Below, piece after piece: positions 1 to 12,454 of a DNA stretch of 64,000 nucleotides. Made by a program: the position numbers and the translations under genes. The first letter of the stretch is position 1; each line of letters starts with the position of its first letter. Origin of the DNA: Loxodes magnus. Taxonomy: Eukaryota; Ciliophora; Karyorelictea; Loxodida; Loxodidae. The notes beneath the pieces are model-generated. The model searched no databases. It was not told the DNA's origin and was given only the letters and a program-made list of their open reading frames with translations. The stretch spans positions 1-64,000 of the forward strand of contig CAMPDV010001238.1 of NCBI GenBank assembly GCA_946699065.1, written 5' to 3'.

Positions 1-190
1 GTCTTACTCTAATTAAATGACTAAGTTCTATTTAAAAACATTTAATTTACTCTGGGTAACTAAATTAAAATATTAAGTATACAACTTTCTATTTTTATTT
101 AAATTAAAGATAAAATTAATAAAAGACTTAATGGTTTATAGTCACTTAAACTTTTTATTAATTATGCTAACGGAAAGTAAATGAAATTAA
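1..190 (+). CDS. 3' end of a receptor-like gene (partial, paralogue of 21,035-25,179)
   Basis: The first roughly 165 bases are about 97 percent identical to 24,988-25,155, the C-terminal tail of the receptor-like gene, and read in the same frame (V-L-L-Q-L-N-D-Q-V-L-F-K-N-I). Identity falls to about 70 percent right after this block, which is what a conserved coding tail followed by diverging 3' sequence looks like. The body of the gene lies left of the window. The paralogue has an in-frame TGA at 25,177 but this copy does not have it at the same place, so the exact end is uncertain and the copy could be decayed. Confidence 0.5.
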
Positions 191-3000
191 CCTTGTAATA
201 GTTAATAAGAGTTAACTTAGTTATTAAATTTCCTTTAGCTGCTTTTTTATAATTTTAAATAATAGTTAATTAAAATTATTAACCCTAGTATTAGTACAAT
301 TCTATTTATGATTTATTAGCTCTATTTAGCATTAGTTTTCATCAATTAACTGAGAAATGAAAAGTTTAACTTAAGATTAAGTTATTAATTAAATTCTTTA
401 TTTTCTAATCTTAAGATAAAGTCCTTATGCTTTATATTTATTAATTAAGCCAAAAAAATTATTAAAACTGCAAGTTTTGCTTTGAAATATCTAATAATAT
501 CAATCTAATTAAATTAATAGCTTATTTTTTAAGTATTGCTTACAGTTACAAAGATAGACACTACTGGGATAGTTAGCATATGATTAAGCTAAAAAAGATC
601 AGATTAATAGAATAAAATTCTTGATATTTTATATCAAGCTGAATAAATAAATAAAGCATTGCTTATTATTTTTTCAAGATGGAATTTCTCATAAATTACA
701 AAACTAAGTCAGGACTATTACATTAAGATGAGTATTCCTCATGCATGAGAACTATTATTTAATCTTTAAATAAATCTTTAAAATGATTAAAGAGAATTAT
801 TGCAACTGAAGTTATCATAGAATGATAATTTTTGTAAAATATATGGTTTTCACTGCTATAATTACAACGGATGAAGATATTAACTTTTCTCATAATTTCT
901 ACATTTTTAGTCTAAATGTAAAAAGCAACTTGTTTCAAAACATCTTCAGGCCAAGAAATATGAAAAAATCTTGCTAATAATTAAGTAAATAAAAATTAGA
1001 AAATTTTATAGATTTTTACTCTTATTTTTAGGTATCCTGATCGAGCAGTTTTAATACTCCAATTTATTAAGGAATATCATATATCCTAGATAATTTAGAC
1101 ATTTGAAGACTAAACTAAGATAAATTTGAAAATAATTTAAATAACTTAATTTTATTTCCTTATATTTTCGAACTAAGAACATTGGTATTTTCCAATTAAC
1201 CAAAAAATTATATTAACAAGAAGATAAAATAAAACTGGAAAAGCTATAAAAGCAATCTCCATAAAATTAATAAAGCTATATAATTAAGAAATTAACTATT
1301 GCTAAAATTAGCAAAAGCATATATGCAATAATTGATAGAGTTGTATTTATTTAAATAAAAATAATATATAAATAGAGTTATTATAAAGAAGGAGTTTTAT
1401 TATTTTTAATAATTTAGATGAGGATAGCTGTGGCATGCACATATAATCCAAAAACTTATTGAAATTATAATCCAAATTTTCTATTTAATTTTATAATAAG
1501 ATTATCCCCTTTTTTATTATTCTAGATATATTTAATTTTATCCTCTACAATAAAATTTAATTTTTTTATTTACTTTTCTATTTTCTAAGTTTGCTAATAT
1601 AAAAAAATTGTATCCTAAACAACTGTAAGCATATCACATTTTCCTCTCTAATTTCAATTTGTTTGTTGATATTTAAAATGGTGTCGAAATTTTTATATTC
1701 GGCTATAATTCTTTTAAACCAGTTGATAATGATATTATCACAATTTTTTATGATTGATTATTGACAATGTATTTTAAATTGTATTATAAGCTAAATCTAA
1801 CTTAAGGAAGATAATTAATTTTAGTAATTTATATCTGGATAAGTAGCATTAATAATTGATTCTTTGTTCTTAAATTTGTTTTTATTTATAATAATTTTAA
1901 TTTAATTTAAGCTACTTAAATTATGCAGATGATTCTTCTTTTAGTTTGTAAGATATATATTTAATAAATTGATTATGTGGTTTAGCACATCAATAAATTA
2001 ACAAATTTAAAATTAATATTTATAACTTCTCAATTATTTCCTTTAATTATGCTGATAAATACTCATAATAGACATTCATCTTCTTATGTTAAAGTTTTCC
2101 ATTTTGGCTTTGTCTCAAGGTATAAAATGTTCAAGTATTTAATTTATATTTATCACTTCTTATTAAATTTAAATTCTAAAACATTTAATATTATTTTGCC
2201 ATCGAATGCACTATAAATTAGGAAACAAGGGATCAGGCTTGAGATTCATTTGTTTAAATATTGCGTTTTTGTACAAAATTTTAATATTCAAACTCTATTT
2301 TTTATTTTCATAATAATTCTGTGAGCATTGCTTACTTCTGCTTATTAGAGTTTTTCAGAGAATTAACAAAATACCTTGACCAAAAGTTTAATTTAATTTT
2401 ATATTAAGATAAATATTCTTCTAAAACCTAACTCTTTGATTTTTTTAGTTTTTTAAGAAGATTTGATGATTTTTACTCATTAATAGATAAGTAAATTTTT
2501 AGCTGCTTTCTTTATCCACAATTTTTTCTAAGCTTAAAAATAAAATTTTTGATTCAACAGTTGATTTAATTAACACAAAGCTTTGAATCCCTTTTATAGT
2601 TCTTTTAATTAAAAATAACTTTTTAATTTACCCTGTTTTTGTATACTTCTTTTAGTGAATCATCATTAAGATGAACCTAATTATTAATAGCTAGTTAAGC
2701 GTTAAATAAAGCATACATTAGAAAAAACTTTTTCTTATTTCATTCAATTTTTTCTAATCTTTAGATGCTGCTCTTAACTTGGTGATATTTTACAGAATAA
2801 CTTTAAAAATTAATTTCACTTTTAATTTTTTTTCCAAACAAAAACTTAATTGCAATTTTATAGAAATGCTATTTAAGTTATTCAACCAAAATTTTTTTAT
2901 AATACCTTAAATTAGTTAATAAATAATTGTTTTATTCTTTTATAAAATTTTAGTTTTCTTTTTAATAATTTAACTATAATCTAATAACCTTATAATTCTT
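190..3000. repeat. segmental duplication, copy A (partner 25,180-28,300)
   Basis: A diverged direct repeat of the segment after 25,180, offset 24,987 at the left and about 25,320 further right because of indels. Matching anchors include the stretches near 1,805/26,895, 2,345/27,665, 2,590/27,890 and 2,870/28,165. Many indels are not multiples of three, so much of it is intergenic or decayed. Similarity fades beyond about 3,000. Confidence 0.65.
1650..2900 (-). CDS. probable coiled-coil protein, copy A (approximate limits, perhaps broken)
   Basis: The plus strand here is rich in T with C above G, so the purine-rich strand, as in the known genes of this window, is the minus strand. The minus-strand frame near 2,590 reads I-K-R-T-I-K-G-I-Q-S-F-V-L-I-K-S and matches I-G-R-I-I-K-G-F-Q-S-W-L-L-I-K-S in the duplicate near 27,870. 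The codon differences there include CAA against TAA for Q, AGC against AGT and ATT against ATA. Those are synonymous only if TAA means glutamine, which supports coding. Further on, both copies share an S-N-(K/Q)-Q-x-Q pattern followed by helical, K/E/L-rich sequence. Several frame changes separate the blocks; they may be short introns or decay. No function is recognised and the start and stop are unknown. Confidence 0.3.
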
Positions 3001-3384
3001 TATACTTAGAATATTTAAAATTTTAAAAGTTATTTAGCATTCTATCATTAAGATTAATTAATATATATCATTTTATTTGAAATTCCCTCCAAATTTAAAA
3101 AGTTATCAAATAAACATATAATTGTTTCTTATATAAGCTTTATATTTTAGTTTGCTCCATTTATTTAAACTTATTTTCGTTTTTATTATTTAAAATTAGT
3201 TGCTAGTATTATTGCTTATCCATTCTTTATTTTTGCTAAATTCAAGATATTTTCCTAATAAATATCTAGAATGTCTTTTCTTAAAAATTTATTTACTCTT
3301 GCTTCTACTTAGTTAGACCAATTTTATAAATAAAGCAAATATATTAGTAATTTTTTTACTATATTATTATATTATTTTTTAAAA

Positions 3385-3720
3385 CCGCCATAGTTGTTCG
3401 AAGGTGAACAACAAGGTCATCTTCATCAGAGGTTGGGGAAGTTAAGTACCCATAATCGACTTTATGTCTTCCTCTGCTTTGGTTTGACCTCGAGACATAA
3501 GATTCTTAGACCTTCGACACTGGCTTGGCTTGGCTTGGCTTGGTTTGGCTTAGTTTAGTTTTAATTCTGGAACGAAAAAGAAATAATATTGCGAGCTTCA
3601 TCAGAGGTGAGGAATTTAAGTACCCATAATTGACACATGTCGTCCTCTGCTTTGGTGTTGCAATGAGACACAATCCTGCCATGTCCTTGGACCTCCAGCA
3701 AGTATTAAAGATTACAAGTA
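3385..3720. ncRNA. GC-rich stem-loop island with an internal ~75-bp duplication (possible RNA gene or SINE)
   Basis: The region is far richer in GC than its surroundings. It contains a perfect 7-bp hairpin, GTTGTTC (3,393-3,399) with GAACAAC (3,406-3,412). A second motif is repeated at 3,421-3,500 and 3,596-3,670: each copy has CAGAGG pairing with CCTCTG (3,427-3,432/3,471-3,476 and 3,602-3,607/3,644-3,649) around a conserved loop containing TTAAGTACCCATAAT, then CTTTGG. Conserved pairing with a conserved loop suggests a structured RNA or the internal repeat of a SINE. TTGTTCGAAGG resembles a Pol III B box, but I see no convincing A box. I do not recognise the family. Confidence 0.4.
3521..3558. 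repeat. TTGGC pentanucleotide repeat
   Basis: Four near-perfect TTGGC units degrade rightwards into TTTGGC and TTAG variants. The tract lies between the two stem-loop copies of the GC-rich island. Confidence 0.8.
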
Positions 3721-3730
3721 TTCTAAAATT

Positions 3731-3850
3731 ATATCAGTATTGAACATTTTTATCAGTACTGAATAATTATACCAGTATTGAACAAGATTTATCAGTATCT
3801 GATAATTTTATCAGTAACAAACATTCTTGTCAGTATGAAACATTTTTTTT
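3731..3850. repeat. degenerate ~20-bp tandem repeat with core ATCAGTA
   Basis: Six units carry the core (A/T)(T/C)CAGTA followed by variants of TTGAACATTTT, spaced 18-22 bp, directly after the stem-loop island. There is no evidence of coding. Confidence 0.75.
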
Positions 3851-3960
3851 TAAAGAGCTGGGCACCAACGAGAGTGCTACGCGCTCTATAATCAAATTTA
3901 TTTATATATAATACATCTTTTAAAAGGATCCTAAGCAACAACCAGGCTACGGCAGGTTAA

Positions 3961-4960
3961 ATGGAACCAAATCGAAACTCTAAATGCACTAGAAATGGAA
4001 TCCAAAAATGTCAAAAACAACAAAAGCAAAATTAATAAAGATAAAAGATAAAGCCCAGTTCATACTTTAGCCCCAAAATAAGGAATTTCTCACCGCCATT
4101 GTGCTGAAAGAACAAATAATGTGAATATACGAGAACGTATATTAAGATCTATCATATATAATAGCGATTGCTTACTTTAACCATTATTTAGAAAACATAG
4201 CATGAGATGGACAAAACATTGCAGGACAAGTTACAATTAAAGAATTCAGAGAAAGGTATGGTAAAAATATGGCCAAAGAAATGCAAGATTCACAGTGAAA
4301 TCCAACGGCTTAGTATTTGTTGTATTCAATGGCATGAAAAAATACATGAATATCACAAGCAAAAGAATATGAGAATAACGAGGGAAAAAAATTTCAATTG
4401 AATAGAAAAATTAGCATTAATAGTATGACCCACATAACTATAAAATATATTTCAACTTAAATGAATTTTCAAATATATTTGAAGCAAAGAAGCCCATAGA
4501 AAATACGGAAAGATTAGAGGAGACATAATGCACACATTTCCAAGCATAAAGATATTAACAGGAAAAATATGAGTATACGAGACTTAGAAACCTAAAGGAA
4601 GCTAGTAGAATTCCAGAGGTAATAGATCTGCAGGGAAAATTAATGAAATCATACCACCTTTTAAATTTTAAGTGCAATCAATGCGGTCAGAAAGGCAATA
4701 CAGATAAATAAAGTAGAAGAATCGAAACAGTAAAAGTGAAAAAAAAATCTAAAAAAGTTAGGAAGATAACAAGCAGAGATTAGCATAGTTCTCAATTAGT
4801 CCGGGTTAGCAATGGCACAAGAAGAAAAAGAGATAATAAAAGAGGAAGAAAAGATGATAATTAAAGAAAGAGAAGAAAGATTAATAGAAGAATGAAAGTA
4901 GGAGAGACATAAAAAACTAAAAAGAAATAAAAATTAAATCTTATTATAATGAAATTATGA
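3961..4960 (+). CDS. hypothetical basic protein with a C-x2-C knuckle-like motif; one 28-nt intron
   Basis: The frame starts at ATG 3,961 (M-E-P-N-R-N-S-K-C), is interrupted by a GT..AG intron at 4,137-4,164 and ends at TGA 4,958-4,960. Without the intron the length is 972 nt, exactly 323 codons plus stop, which supports the model and the use of TGA as stop. The middle (about residues 95-125) is a regular block with F-T-V-K-S-N-G-L-V-F-V-V-F-N-G. About residue 230 is F-K-C-N-Q-C-G-Q-K-G-N, like the first half of a zinc knuckle. The last 70 residues are strongly basic (R-R-K-R-D-N-K-R-G-R-K), suggesting nuclear or nucleic-acid association. I do not recognise the family. It might be an old element-derived gene, given the knuckle, but no flanking repeats were seen. 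Confidence 0.6.
4137..4164 (+). other. 28-nt spliceosomal intron (inferred)
   Basis: GTATATTAAG at the left and ATAATAG at the right. Removal joins the frame upstream (C-E-Y-T-R) to the one downstream (T-D-C-L-L-Q) and makes the whole gene close at TGA 4,958 in exact triplets. Confidence 0.6.
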
Positions 4961-5104
4961 ATGATCATTATTTCTTGCAAAAATGAGATTGAGCATACGT
5001 AAAAAGATTAAATAAAGATACATTTGTTTATTTGGATGAATTAGAAAATATTGATGAGGGATAAAAACCAAAGAAAATTGTTTATAGCTTTTTTTAAGCT
5101 AGGC

Positions 5105-5260
5105 TTGGATCTCAAATTCTATCTAATTTATTATAATTTTAAACATTATATCGAATTTATACAGTAGTTATTATAAAAATTTTAAACTAGAAAAATGAAA
5201 ATAAACTTTAAATAATAGTTATAAGATAAACATATTAAGCATCACTATTTTTTATATTGT
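5105..5260 (-). repeat. R1 family, truncated copy e
   Basis: On the minus strand this carries the opening of the R1 module (L-V-Q-N-F-Y-N-N-Y-C-I-N) and then loses similarity just past the E-N-R-S-K region. Sequence to its right (5,200-5,600) also resembles 43,950-44,350, next to R1 copy c. Confidence 0.6.
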
Positions 5261-6624
5261 AAGTAGAAATAAACACTTATCTATGATATATCACTAATAA
5301 TTAAAATGTTTAAAATATAATCATGTGAGTTAAATATTTTGCTTTAATATTGATGGTTGTTGATTTATAATAATGGTATTAAAAATATAAAAGAATTTAG
5401 AAGGAAAAATAATAAAGTTTATCTGATGGATAGTTAAAGATAAGGTAGCGGCTGCTAATAGAGCAAATTAATTTTAGAACTGTATAGTTGCTAAAATAAT
5501 AAGATAATTAGTTATAAAATTATTGTTCTTTCAAATTATGATAGAACTATATTTCTATATAAGATCATTTTAGAAGTACTAAATTAATTGATGCTAATTT
5601 AAAATCTAAAAATATCAAACAAAAAGAAACTGAATAAATCAATAGAATCCTTAGACTGAAATAAAAATATACTTGCAAGGCAAATATTTAACTTAACTAA
5701 AAAATTAAATTTAGAATATTAATAGATATATTGCCTAGAATAAAGTTGAAAGTCTATCATAATTTTAAAATAATTAAAAATACATTGTATACTTCAAAAG
5801 TTTGATACTTCCATAATATGCCATAATAGTAAGTTCTATATAGACATCAAATTGAAAAATATAAGAAATATTTAATTAAGAGAGAATAAATAACTGCATA
5901 TACTAGAATTTTATATATCTAACTTAAAAGGATTAAAAAAGAATTGAAAATAAGTGAACAAAATTATCCTAAGCTAAATAATTAAATATAAATTTGTAAA
6001 TATATTGTTATTTTTAATTTATATATCTTGATATATTTTGATTTTATTCATAAAAAAATCTCAAAATTTTAGAAAATTCATTAGCTTAGCCTGGCATAAA
6101 ATTAAATTTAACTACTATTAAATTAATCTATATTCACTTTATAAATTTTGTTTTCTTTTGTATGGATAAATAAAGATTAAATAAATTTAAAAAGAAATCT
6201 ATATATATGAATAATAATAAATTTAAATAAACTTGAATAAAAGGAACAATTAAAGAAAATTATTATTTTTGTATAAATGTATTGAAATAAAATATTTTAA
6301 ATTAATTTAACTAAGATTAATAGTAATTTAGAGTTAGCATAGTTAAAATAACCTTTGTTTTATAATATAATTTATTGCTTTAATTAAGTTAGTGCTATTA
6401 TTTAAGCTATTAATATCTTTGGAATTAATTTTTAACATTCATTTAAATAATAGAAACATTTACATTAAAAAGTCTAAGAAAAAGTATTTAGGATATTTTC
6501 AATTGATAAAAAATAAAAATTATAATAAAGCTTTATATCCTTATTATTAGATCTCCCTTTTAAAAATTTAATTGAAAGCGTTATAAAAAATATTTTATTT
6601 CATAATACATAAATTATTTTAAAA
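5261..6624. other. intergenic, partly duplicated
   Basis: The first ~350 bases match the flank of R1 copy c at 43,950-44,350. I see no recognisable gene in the remainder. Confidence 0.4.
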
Positions 6625-9600
6625 ATGCTGTTAAATAAAAAAATAACTTACTCAAATATATTTAAGAAACATAAAAACTATTTTCAGTTATTATGTAGCA
6701 TTAACAATTAATCTAATATCAGATCAATTTAGATATATCCAGAAAATAAATAATTAATATATTCAACAGGCTTAGAAGTTTGTTTAACAAAAATAACTGC
6801 TTTTCTAAAAAGTTAAACAATAAGGAGATAAATTCTATTTTTATAGAAGAAGAAAATAAAGCACGTGAAGCCATATGAAAACGCCAACAAAAATATTTAA
6901 TAAACAACATAAAAATAATAAAGAAAAAGTTTAAAAAAATTTGATTTATTTTTCTTAAAGAAATCTTGCCAATATATTGATAAAACCAATAGAAAAAAAG
7001 ACTTTTAGCATAAGAATAAATTGCTGGCTTTTAATCGAGCAGAGCATAGAAGCATCAATCATAAATTTAAATGGGACATGATTCCATAAAAAAATAAAGT
7101 TATAAATAATTTATTATTTCTTTAAGATAAAAAATTATTAAGCAAATAATTTAGAAATATATTAGTGAAATTATTCAGAATTATATCTTTCATCTATAAA
7201 TAAGGATTGATTATTATTATAATTCTTAAAAATAAAATTTAAGAAAATTTTTGATTATATTTATTTATAAAATAGAATATAATTTTTTATTCTAGGAGGA
7301 GTTATGATCTTTTTTACATAGTTTAGATGAAAAATATAAAGATGTAGAGTTATTGCAAACTTATAAAATAAATAAAAATATAAATAATTTTTATCTAAAA
7401 ATAGAAAAATAAGCAAAAACTTTAAAAAGAATTTATAAGCTTATATATAAATTAAGTAAACACTTATTCAATTTTTAGAGTATATAATTTTTCTTTATAT
7501 TAAATCTTTTATAAAGATAATTAAAATATTATAGATATATTTTATTTAGCATTTTGCATTTACTTTAAAATTTTAAATATATTAAATTATTTAAATTTAA
7601 ATTTAAGAATTTAATTTAATCAGTATCTGGTTTTAGACTTGTATAAAGTTATTTCATCTTTCTAATTTAATATTTTAAGTTTATTTATTAGCTTCTTCAT
7701 CTAAATGAAAATAAATAAGTTAAAATTTAACAAATCAGATTAAATTTTAAATAAATAAGGATAAGTAGAAGTTTATTCCTTCATAATATTCAGAATACTC
7801 AATTTTATCTATTGCTTGATATTTTATATAAAATATTATTATTTACGCTATTTTATCGCTTAAAACACTCCAATTAAAACTTTGAACTTTGAATTTGTTA
7901 TTTAATGAGCATATCACCACTATAACTTTTAAAATTTAAATTAATCTTAATTGTAATAATTAAAATAAATTCCTAATAATTAAAATTTACATCTAGCTTA
8001 TGAAAAAATAAACATTTATAGTAATTATTATAAAATATAAATGCGTCTATTTGCTCTCCATAAAGATCTCTTTAAACTTAGTTTTTATTTAATTTTTTTA
8101 AATCTAACAATGATATAACTGTTCTCTGTGTTGATTAAGAAATAAATAAGAGGAAGATTAATATTTTGTTAAATGAATAACTTTTATATAAGCATTTAAT
8201 AAATACTTTAAGCTTCTTAGTTTCTTTGTACTTACAAGAATATTATTAAGATTAAGTTGCTTCATACTCTATTAAATCTTAATAAATATGTTTTAGAATG
8301 AAAATCAATAAAGATAGATTAAGTTTAAACTAACAAAAAGGAAAAGTTTAAATTTGATTGCATTATAAATATTTTTTAAATAGACTCATGTTTCAATTAT
8401 TTAATATTAGTCTTTTAGAATCTTTTAACAAATACAGTCTTTTTTATTTATATTTATGATAAAATAAAAATTTAGAGAAACCAACTTCAGAACAAATAAT
8501 TATATAAATCCTAGTTTATATAATTTATTAAAAATAAACTTTTTAATTTTTTTTCTCTAATATATTTAAAAGGAGGAAGTTCATTATTATGCATATTAAA
8601 TGCAGTTAAGAATTCTTTTATCTTCATTGTCTTTTTGAAATATTTTCCTAAGTTTGATAAGTTATTTGAGTTTATCTCTTTTTAATTAAGTATCTTAATT
8701 TTAAGTTCCTAATATTTTAAAAATTTATAGTGCTTTTTTATTTAAATTTATAATAATTATTTAATTTAATTAATTTTCTAGTTTAAAACTTTTACAATAA
8801 CTACTGTATAAATTCGAGAAAATTATTTAAAATTATAATAAATGAGATAGAAGTCGGATTTCTAAGCAAAATCCAACAAGATTAAAGTAAATTTCTTCAT
8901 GAAATTTATCAGTAGCGTTCCTCGATAAAATTCCTTAAACTTTTGCGAACTTTTAAAAATTTGGAAAGTTGCTTCGAGTTTCTAAGTCAGTGAGTTAGTG
9001 TAAGAGATGAAGGAAAGATTTATTAGGCTATAGATAGTTGAAAACTGATAAGAGAATGCAGGCTTCTTATAAGTGCTCGTTCACAATTCCAGTTAGAATT
9101 TTCGTTTATTTTGGTTGAATAGAATATAAATGAATGGTATCAAGATTCAACCTTACTATCTGAGTAATACTCTCGAGGAAATTGTAAAATCATGAAGAAA
9201 GATCAAGAATAAAGATAAGCAAGGAATTGATAAAAGAAATAACTAAAAGGATAGTAAAGAGCTAACCTTAAAGTATCAGCCTATTAAAAGCAATAGTAGT
9301 AAATTTTAGACAAGAGAAAAGCAGCTAGCCATAAGTGTATAATCAAACGTTTTCCTGCTAGTAAGTAAATTTTTAGAAAATATCAATCAAAAATGTTGAA
9401 AAACGAAGATAAATTCTATAAAATAGTAGAAGAATGCCCACTACTTATAATATAACACATATAAATTCTCTCTAAATAAATTATCAAAAATGATATGTAA
9501 AAAATTAGAAAAATACGAGGAGACAATCGAAACTTATGGAAAGATTGGAATAGATTAAGATATTTAATTAGGTAAAAATAGATATTGCTTTTAGTAGCAA

Positions 9601-9760
9601 TATAAAATCTTTCCAATAATAGAGCAATTATTATTTTACAATATATGTAAAGTTTCAATTGTCTTATAAAATATTCTACTATTGCTCGTAGAGCAATAGA
9701 TCAGAATAACTTATTGCTATAAAATAATATAGTACCCTAGTAACTTAGAAATAATAATAA
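6625..9760 (+). CDS. P1, uncharacterised long gene containing an R1 module (3' limit uncertain)
   Basis: This is the paralogue of P2 at 46,464. It starts at ATG 6,625 (M-L-L-N-K-K-I-T), matching M-L-Q-N-K-E-T-E in P2. A frame change just before 6,735 fits a short GT..AG intron in both copies. After it both encode Y-I..N-N-C-F-S..K, then a basic helical region, and at about 8,150 E-I-N-K-R..Y-K-H-L-I-N-T-L-S-F against E-I-N-Q-R..L-K-H-L-I-N-T-L-N-F. Conservation at the protein level over 1.5 kb, with TGA aligned to W or to TGA, argues that it is coding. At 8,778 the same frame enters the R1 module, so R1 may be a domain of P1 rather than a separate gene. Open frame and weaker P2 similarity continue to about 11,500. 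No known domain is recognised. Confidence 0.45.
8770..9760 (+). repeat. R1 family, copy a
   Basis: Carries the shared opening L-V-Q-N-F-Y-N-N-Y-C-I-N-S-R-K, the E-V-G..S-K block, the K-C-S-F-T-I-P-V-R-I-F block near 9,075, and the distal block around 9,470-9,700 (regions such as TTATCAAAAATGATATGTAA shared by all full copies). One of four full-length dispersed copies. Confidence 0.7.
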
Positions 9761-12239
9761 GCAAAAAAGTAAAAATCCGTTATCTAGAAGCTATTTCTTA
9801 AGATTTAAAAATATATTAAGATAGATTTTTTAAATTTCAAGTTGAATGAAAAAAGAGATGAAGAATATCACCTCTTCAATAAGAATTCTTTTCTGTATAG
9901 AAGAATTTGACTAAAGATTTAAAATTAAATGTAATTAAATTTTTAATTTTATACCTATAATTAAATATTTAAATTTAGATATTTAAAATTAAATTAATTT
10001 GAATAAATGAATTTGTTTATAGTTTTATAAATGCTAGTGTTACATAATAATTATTAATTATCTTATCTCTTTAGTTTCTTTTGTAGTTATTTGGTCTAAA
10101 TAGTTTTTATTTCTTAATTATTATAAAATATTTTAATGAATTTTAGATATTTTATAGAAGCTGATAAGAGCTTGGTTCTAAAGTATTATAAGTATGAAAT
10201 TAATATTGATACTTGTGAAATATGAAAGCTTATAATTAATTATTAAATATTTTTACAAGTCTTTAAATCAATTATTTCATTATGTCTAATACGTATACTA
10301 CAAATTTTATTAACCTAAACATACAAATATAGTTAGCTGCAAAAAGTATTAAAGAAAAATAGCTATAAATAAACTAATTTAAATTATCATAAATTAGTAT
10401 TTCCTTTCTATTCAATTAGTAAGTCTTTATATTAACTACTTTATTTTCTTACTAATTATTTCCAAGTGCTTTATACATTTTATTACAATATGCTTTCTCA
10501 AAGTTGCCTTATCTTATAATTGTGATATACCATTACTTTTCAATATTAGCAGCTTATATCTATTTATAGCCATTATTTCTTTTATAAACATAATAGAAAT
10601 TCATTTTCTAAAATCTAGTTTTGCTTCATTTATTTCTAGATTAATTATCATTGAAAAAGAGAAATTTAGTATTTTACAACCCTTTTCTTTGTGAGAAATT
10701 AAGTTTATCTTAATAAATTTAGTTATAGATTTATTTAAAATATCAAAGATTAAATTTAATAGCTAATACGAACCTTTATTAGCTATTATTTTTATAATCA
10801 ATCCTTACATTCATATTTTCTTCTATCTGCTTGCCTTTCTTACCAAATTAAAAATTTAGATATGATTAATAAATAAAACTTAATATAATATTTTTAAATT
10901 ATTAGCTAGATATAAACTTAATGCTTGAATACATTTTAATAATACTACTTTTTTATTCTAATTTTAGTTATATTGCTGCTATATTTTAAGTATTTCATGA
11001 ATTACTAATATTATAATAATTGAAATTTGTTTCTTAATTTCTTAATTTTGAATTAAAACTATTTTAGAAGTTTAGGTTCTTTGTTCTTAATTAAATTTCT
11101 AAATTAAAATGGATTTGAAATAAGAAAATATTTAATATATTTGTATTAATTATTTAATTTTTAAATGTTTTATAAATTAAAAGAGTATAAATGTTAATAG
11201 TTTATTTTATAATTTTTATATAAAATTATATCTAAAATAAATATTATTTCCTATTTAATTTTGAGAAATAAACATTAATTTTTAAATAATTGTTTAATTA
11301 TAGACTTTAAAGTTTAAGCAATAGCTTTAATTATTTATTTTAATTAATTGAAAGAAATAAAATAATTTAGATTATTAGATATATTTTATCTCTATATTTT
11401 AAATTAAGTTATTTAGTTCATATTCTTTAACTTTATTTACAATTAAGTAACTCTTTAAACATAAGTTTATATCTCTTTCAGGATTATATTTTACCTCATT
11501 TATTTAATTAACAAAATCTAAATCAAATTTACTATAAATCAGCAAAAAAGATGAAGGGAGTATGATGCTTTTTTGGTTGTGATAATATAAATGTTAAATT
11601 GAAAGTAGCAGATATAAGTTATAAAGATAGTAATAAATATAGATTTGCTAAAAGTTTAGCTTGGCAATGTAATAATATATGAAATTGATTAATTATAATT
11701 AAATAAATATTTAGAATTCTAACTAAATGTATAAATGAGGAATCTAATTTAATAAATTAACTATTAATTCTTTTTATGGTACTTTTAACTTAAATTGTTT
11801 AGTCGTGAACAAAAATCAAATTTACTCTATTCTTTCATAATTTGCTACTAAATTTAAAAATTATACTTTTATCTATCTTAATTATTTAGAAATTATTATT
11901 TTAAATTCCAAATAGTTTATTTTTTAAATTATCTTCTTTCATATTTCTTAAAAAAGGAAAGCAAAAAGTAAAATTATTTGAAGACAATCAAAAAGAATCT
12001 TGATGTAGAGTTAAAGAAATAATTTAGGTAATTCTTAAGTTATTCTTATATTTATTTGGTTACATACATATAGAATCATTATATATAGTTATTTTCTAAA
12101 ACACATAAATAAGAACTCTAATAAAATTTCTTAGATTGTATTAAAGCATTAATAAATTATCTCCTTTAAATAAATCTAAATTATTAAACATTAATGTAAT
12201 TATCAAGTTTTTAAACTAAAGCAAAGTATATTTATATAA
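9761..12239. other. diverged duplicate of 50,990-53,589, no firm gene
   Basis: It aligns with the segment after R1 copy d (for example 10,150 with 51,770 and 10,660 with 52,300), including a shared frame containing S-L-V-L-x..I-W-x-L-x-I-K/N-Y-Q-I. It may be the 3' part of P1/P2, rich in hydrophobic residues, or a separate membrane-protein gene. Confidence 0.35.
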
Positions 12240-12320
12240 GATACTATGGCCGAGTGGTTAAGGCGACAGACTTGAAATCTGTTGGGTTCTCCCGCGCAGG
12301 TTCAAATCCTGCTGGTGTCG
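12240..12320 (+). tRNA. tRNA-Ser (anticodon UGA)
   Basis: An 81-nt cloverleaf with a long variable arm. The acceptor pairs G-A-T-A-C-T-A with TGGTGTC, the anticodon loop is CTTGAAA (anticodon TGA), and the T loop is GGTTCAAATCC. It differs from the two Ser copies at 53,590 and 56,126 in the anticodon itself, which is AGA there. A T-rich stretch follows directly, as expected of a Pol III terminator. Confidence 0.95.
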
Positions 12321-12381
12321 TTTTTTAGTAGCATTTTTGATTTAAATATATTTATAGAAGTGAAATGTTTATAGTATAAGT

Positions 12382-12454
12382 GCCCTTGTAGCCTAATGGA
12401 TAAGGCGCTTCCCTCCTAAGGAAGAGATTGTGGGTTCAAGTCCCGTCAAGGGTG
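12382..12454 (+). tRNA. tRNA-Arg (anticodon CCU)
   Basis: A 73-nt cloverleaf. The anticodon stem CTTCC/GGAAG encloses CTCCTAA, giving anticodon CCT, and the T arm contains GGTTCAAGTCC. It lies 61 nt after tRNA-Ser in the same orientation, an arrangement repeated at 53,590-53,803. TTTTT follows. Confidence 0.95.

Noticed and set aside
12240-12454. Possible suppressor tRNAs reading UAA, UAG or UGA
   Set aside because: All eight tRNAs in the window have ordinary anticodons (UGA and AGA for Ser, CCU for Arg, GUG for His). The Ser UGA anticodon reads UCA, not the UGA codon.
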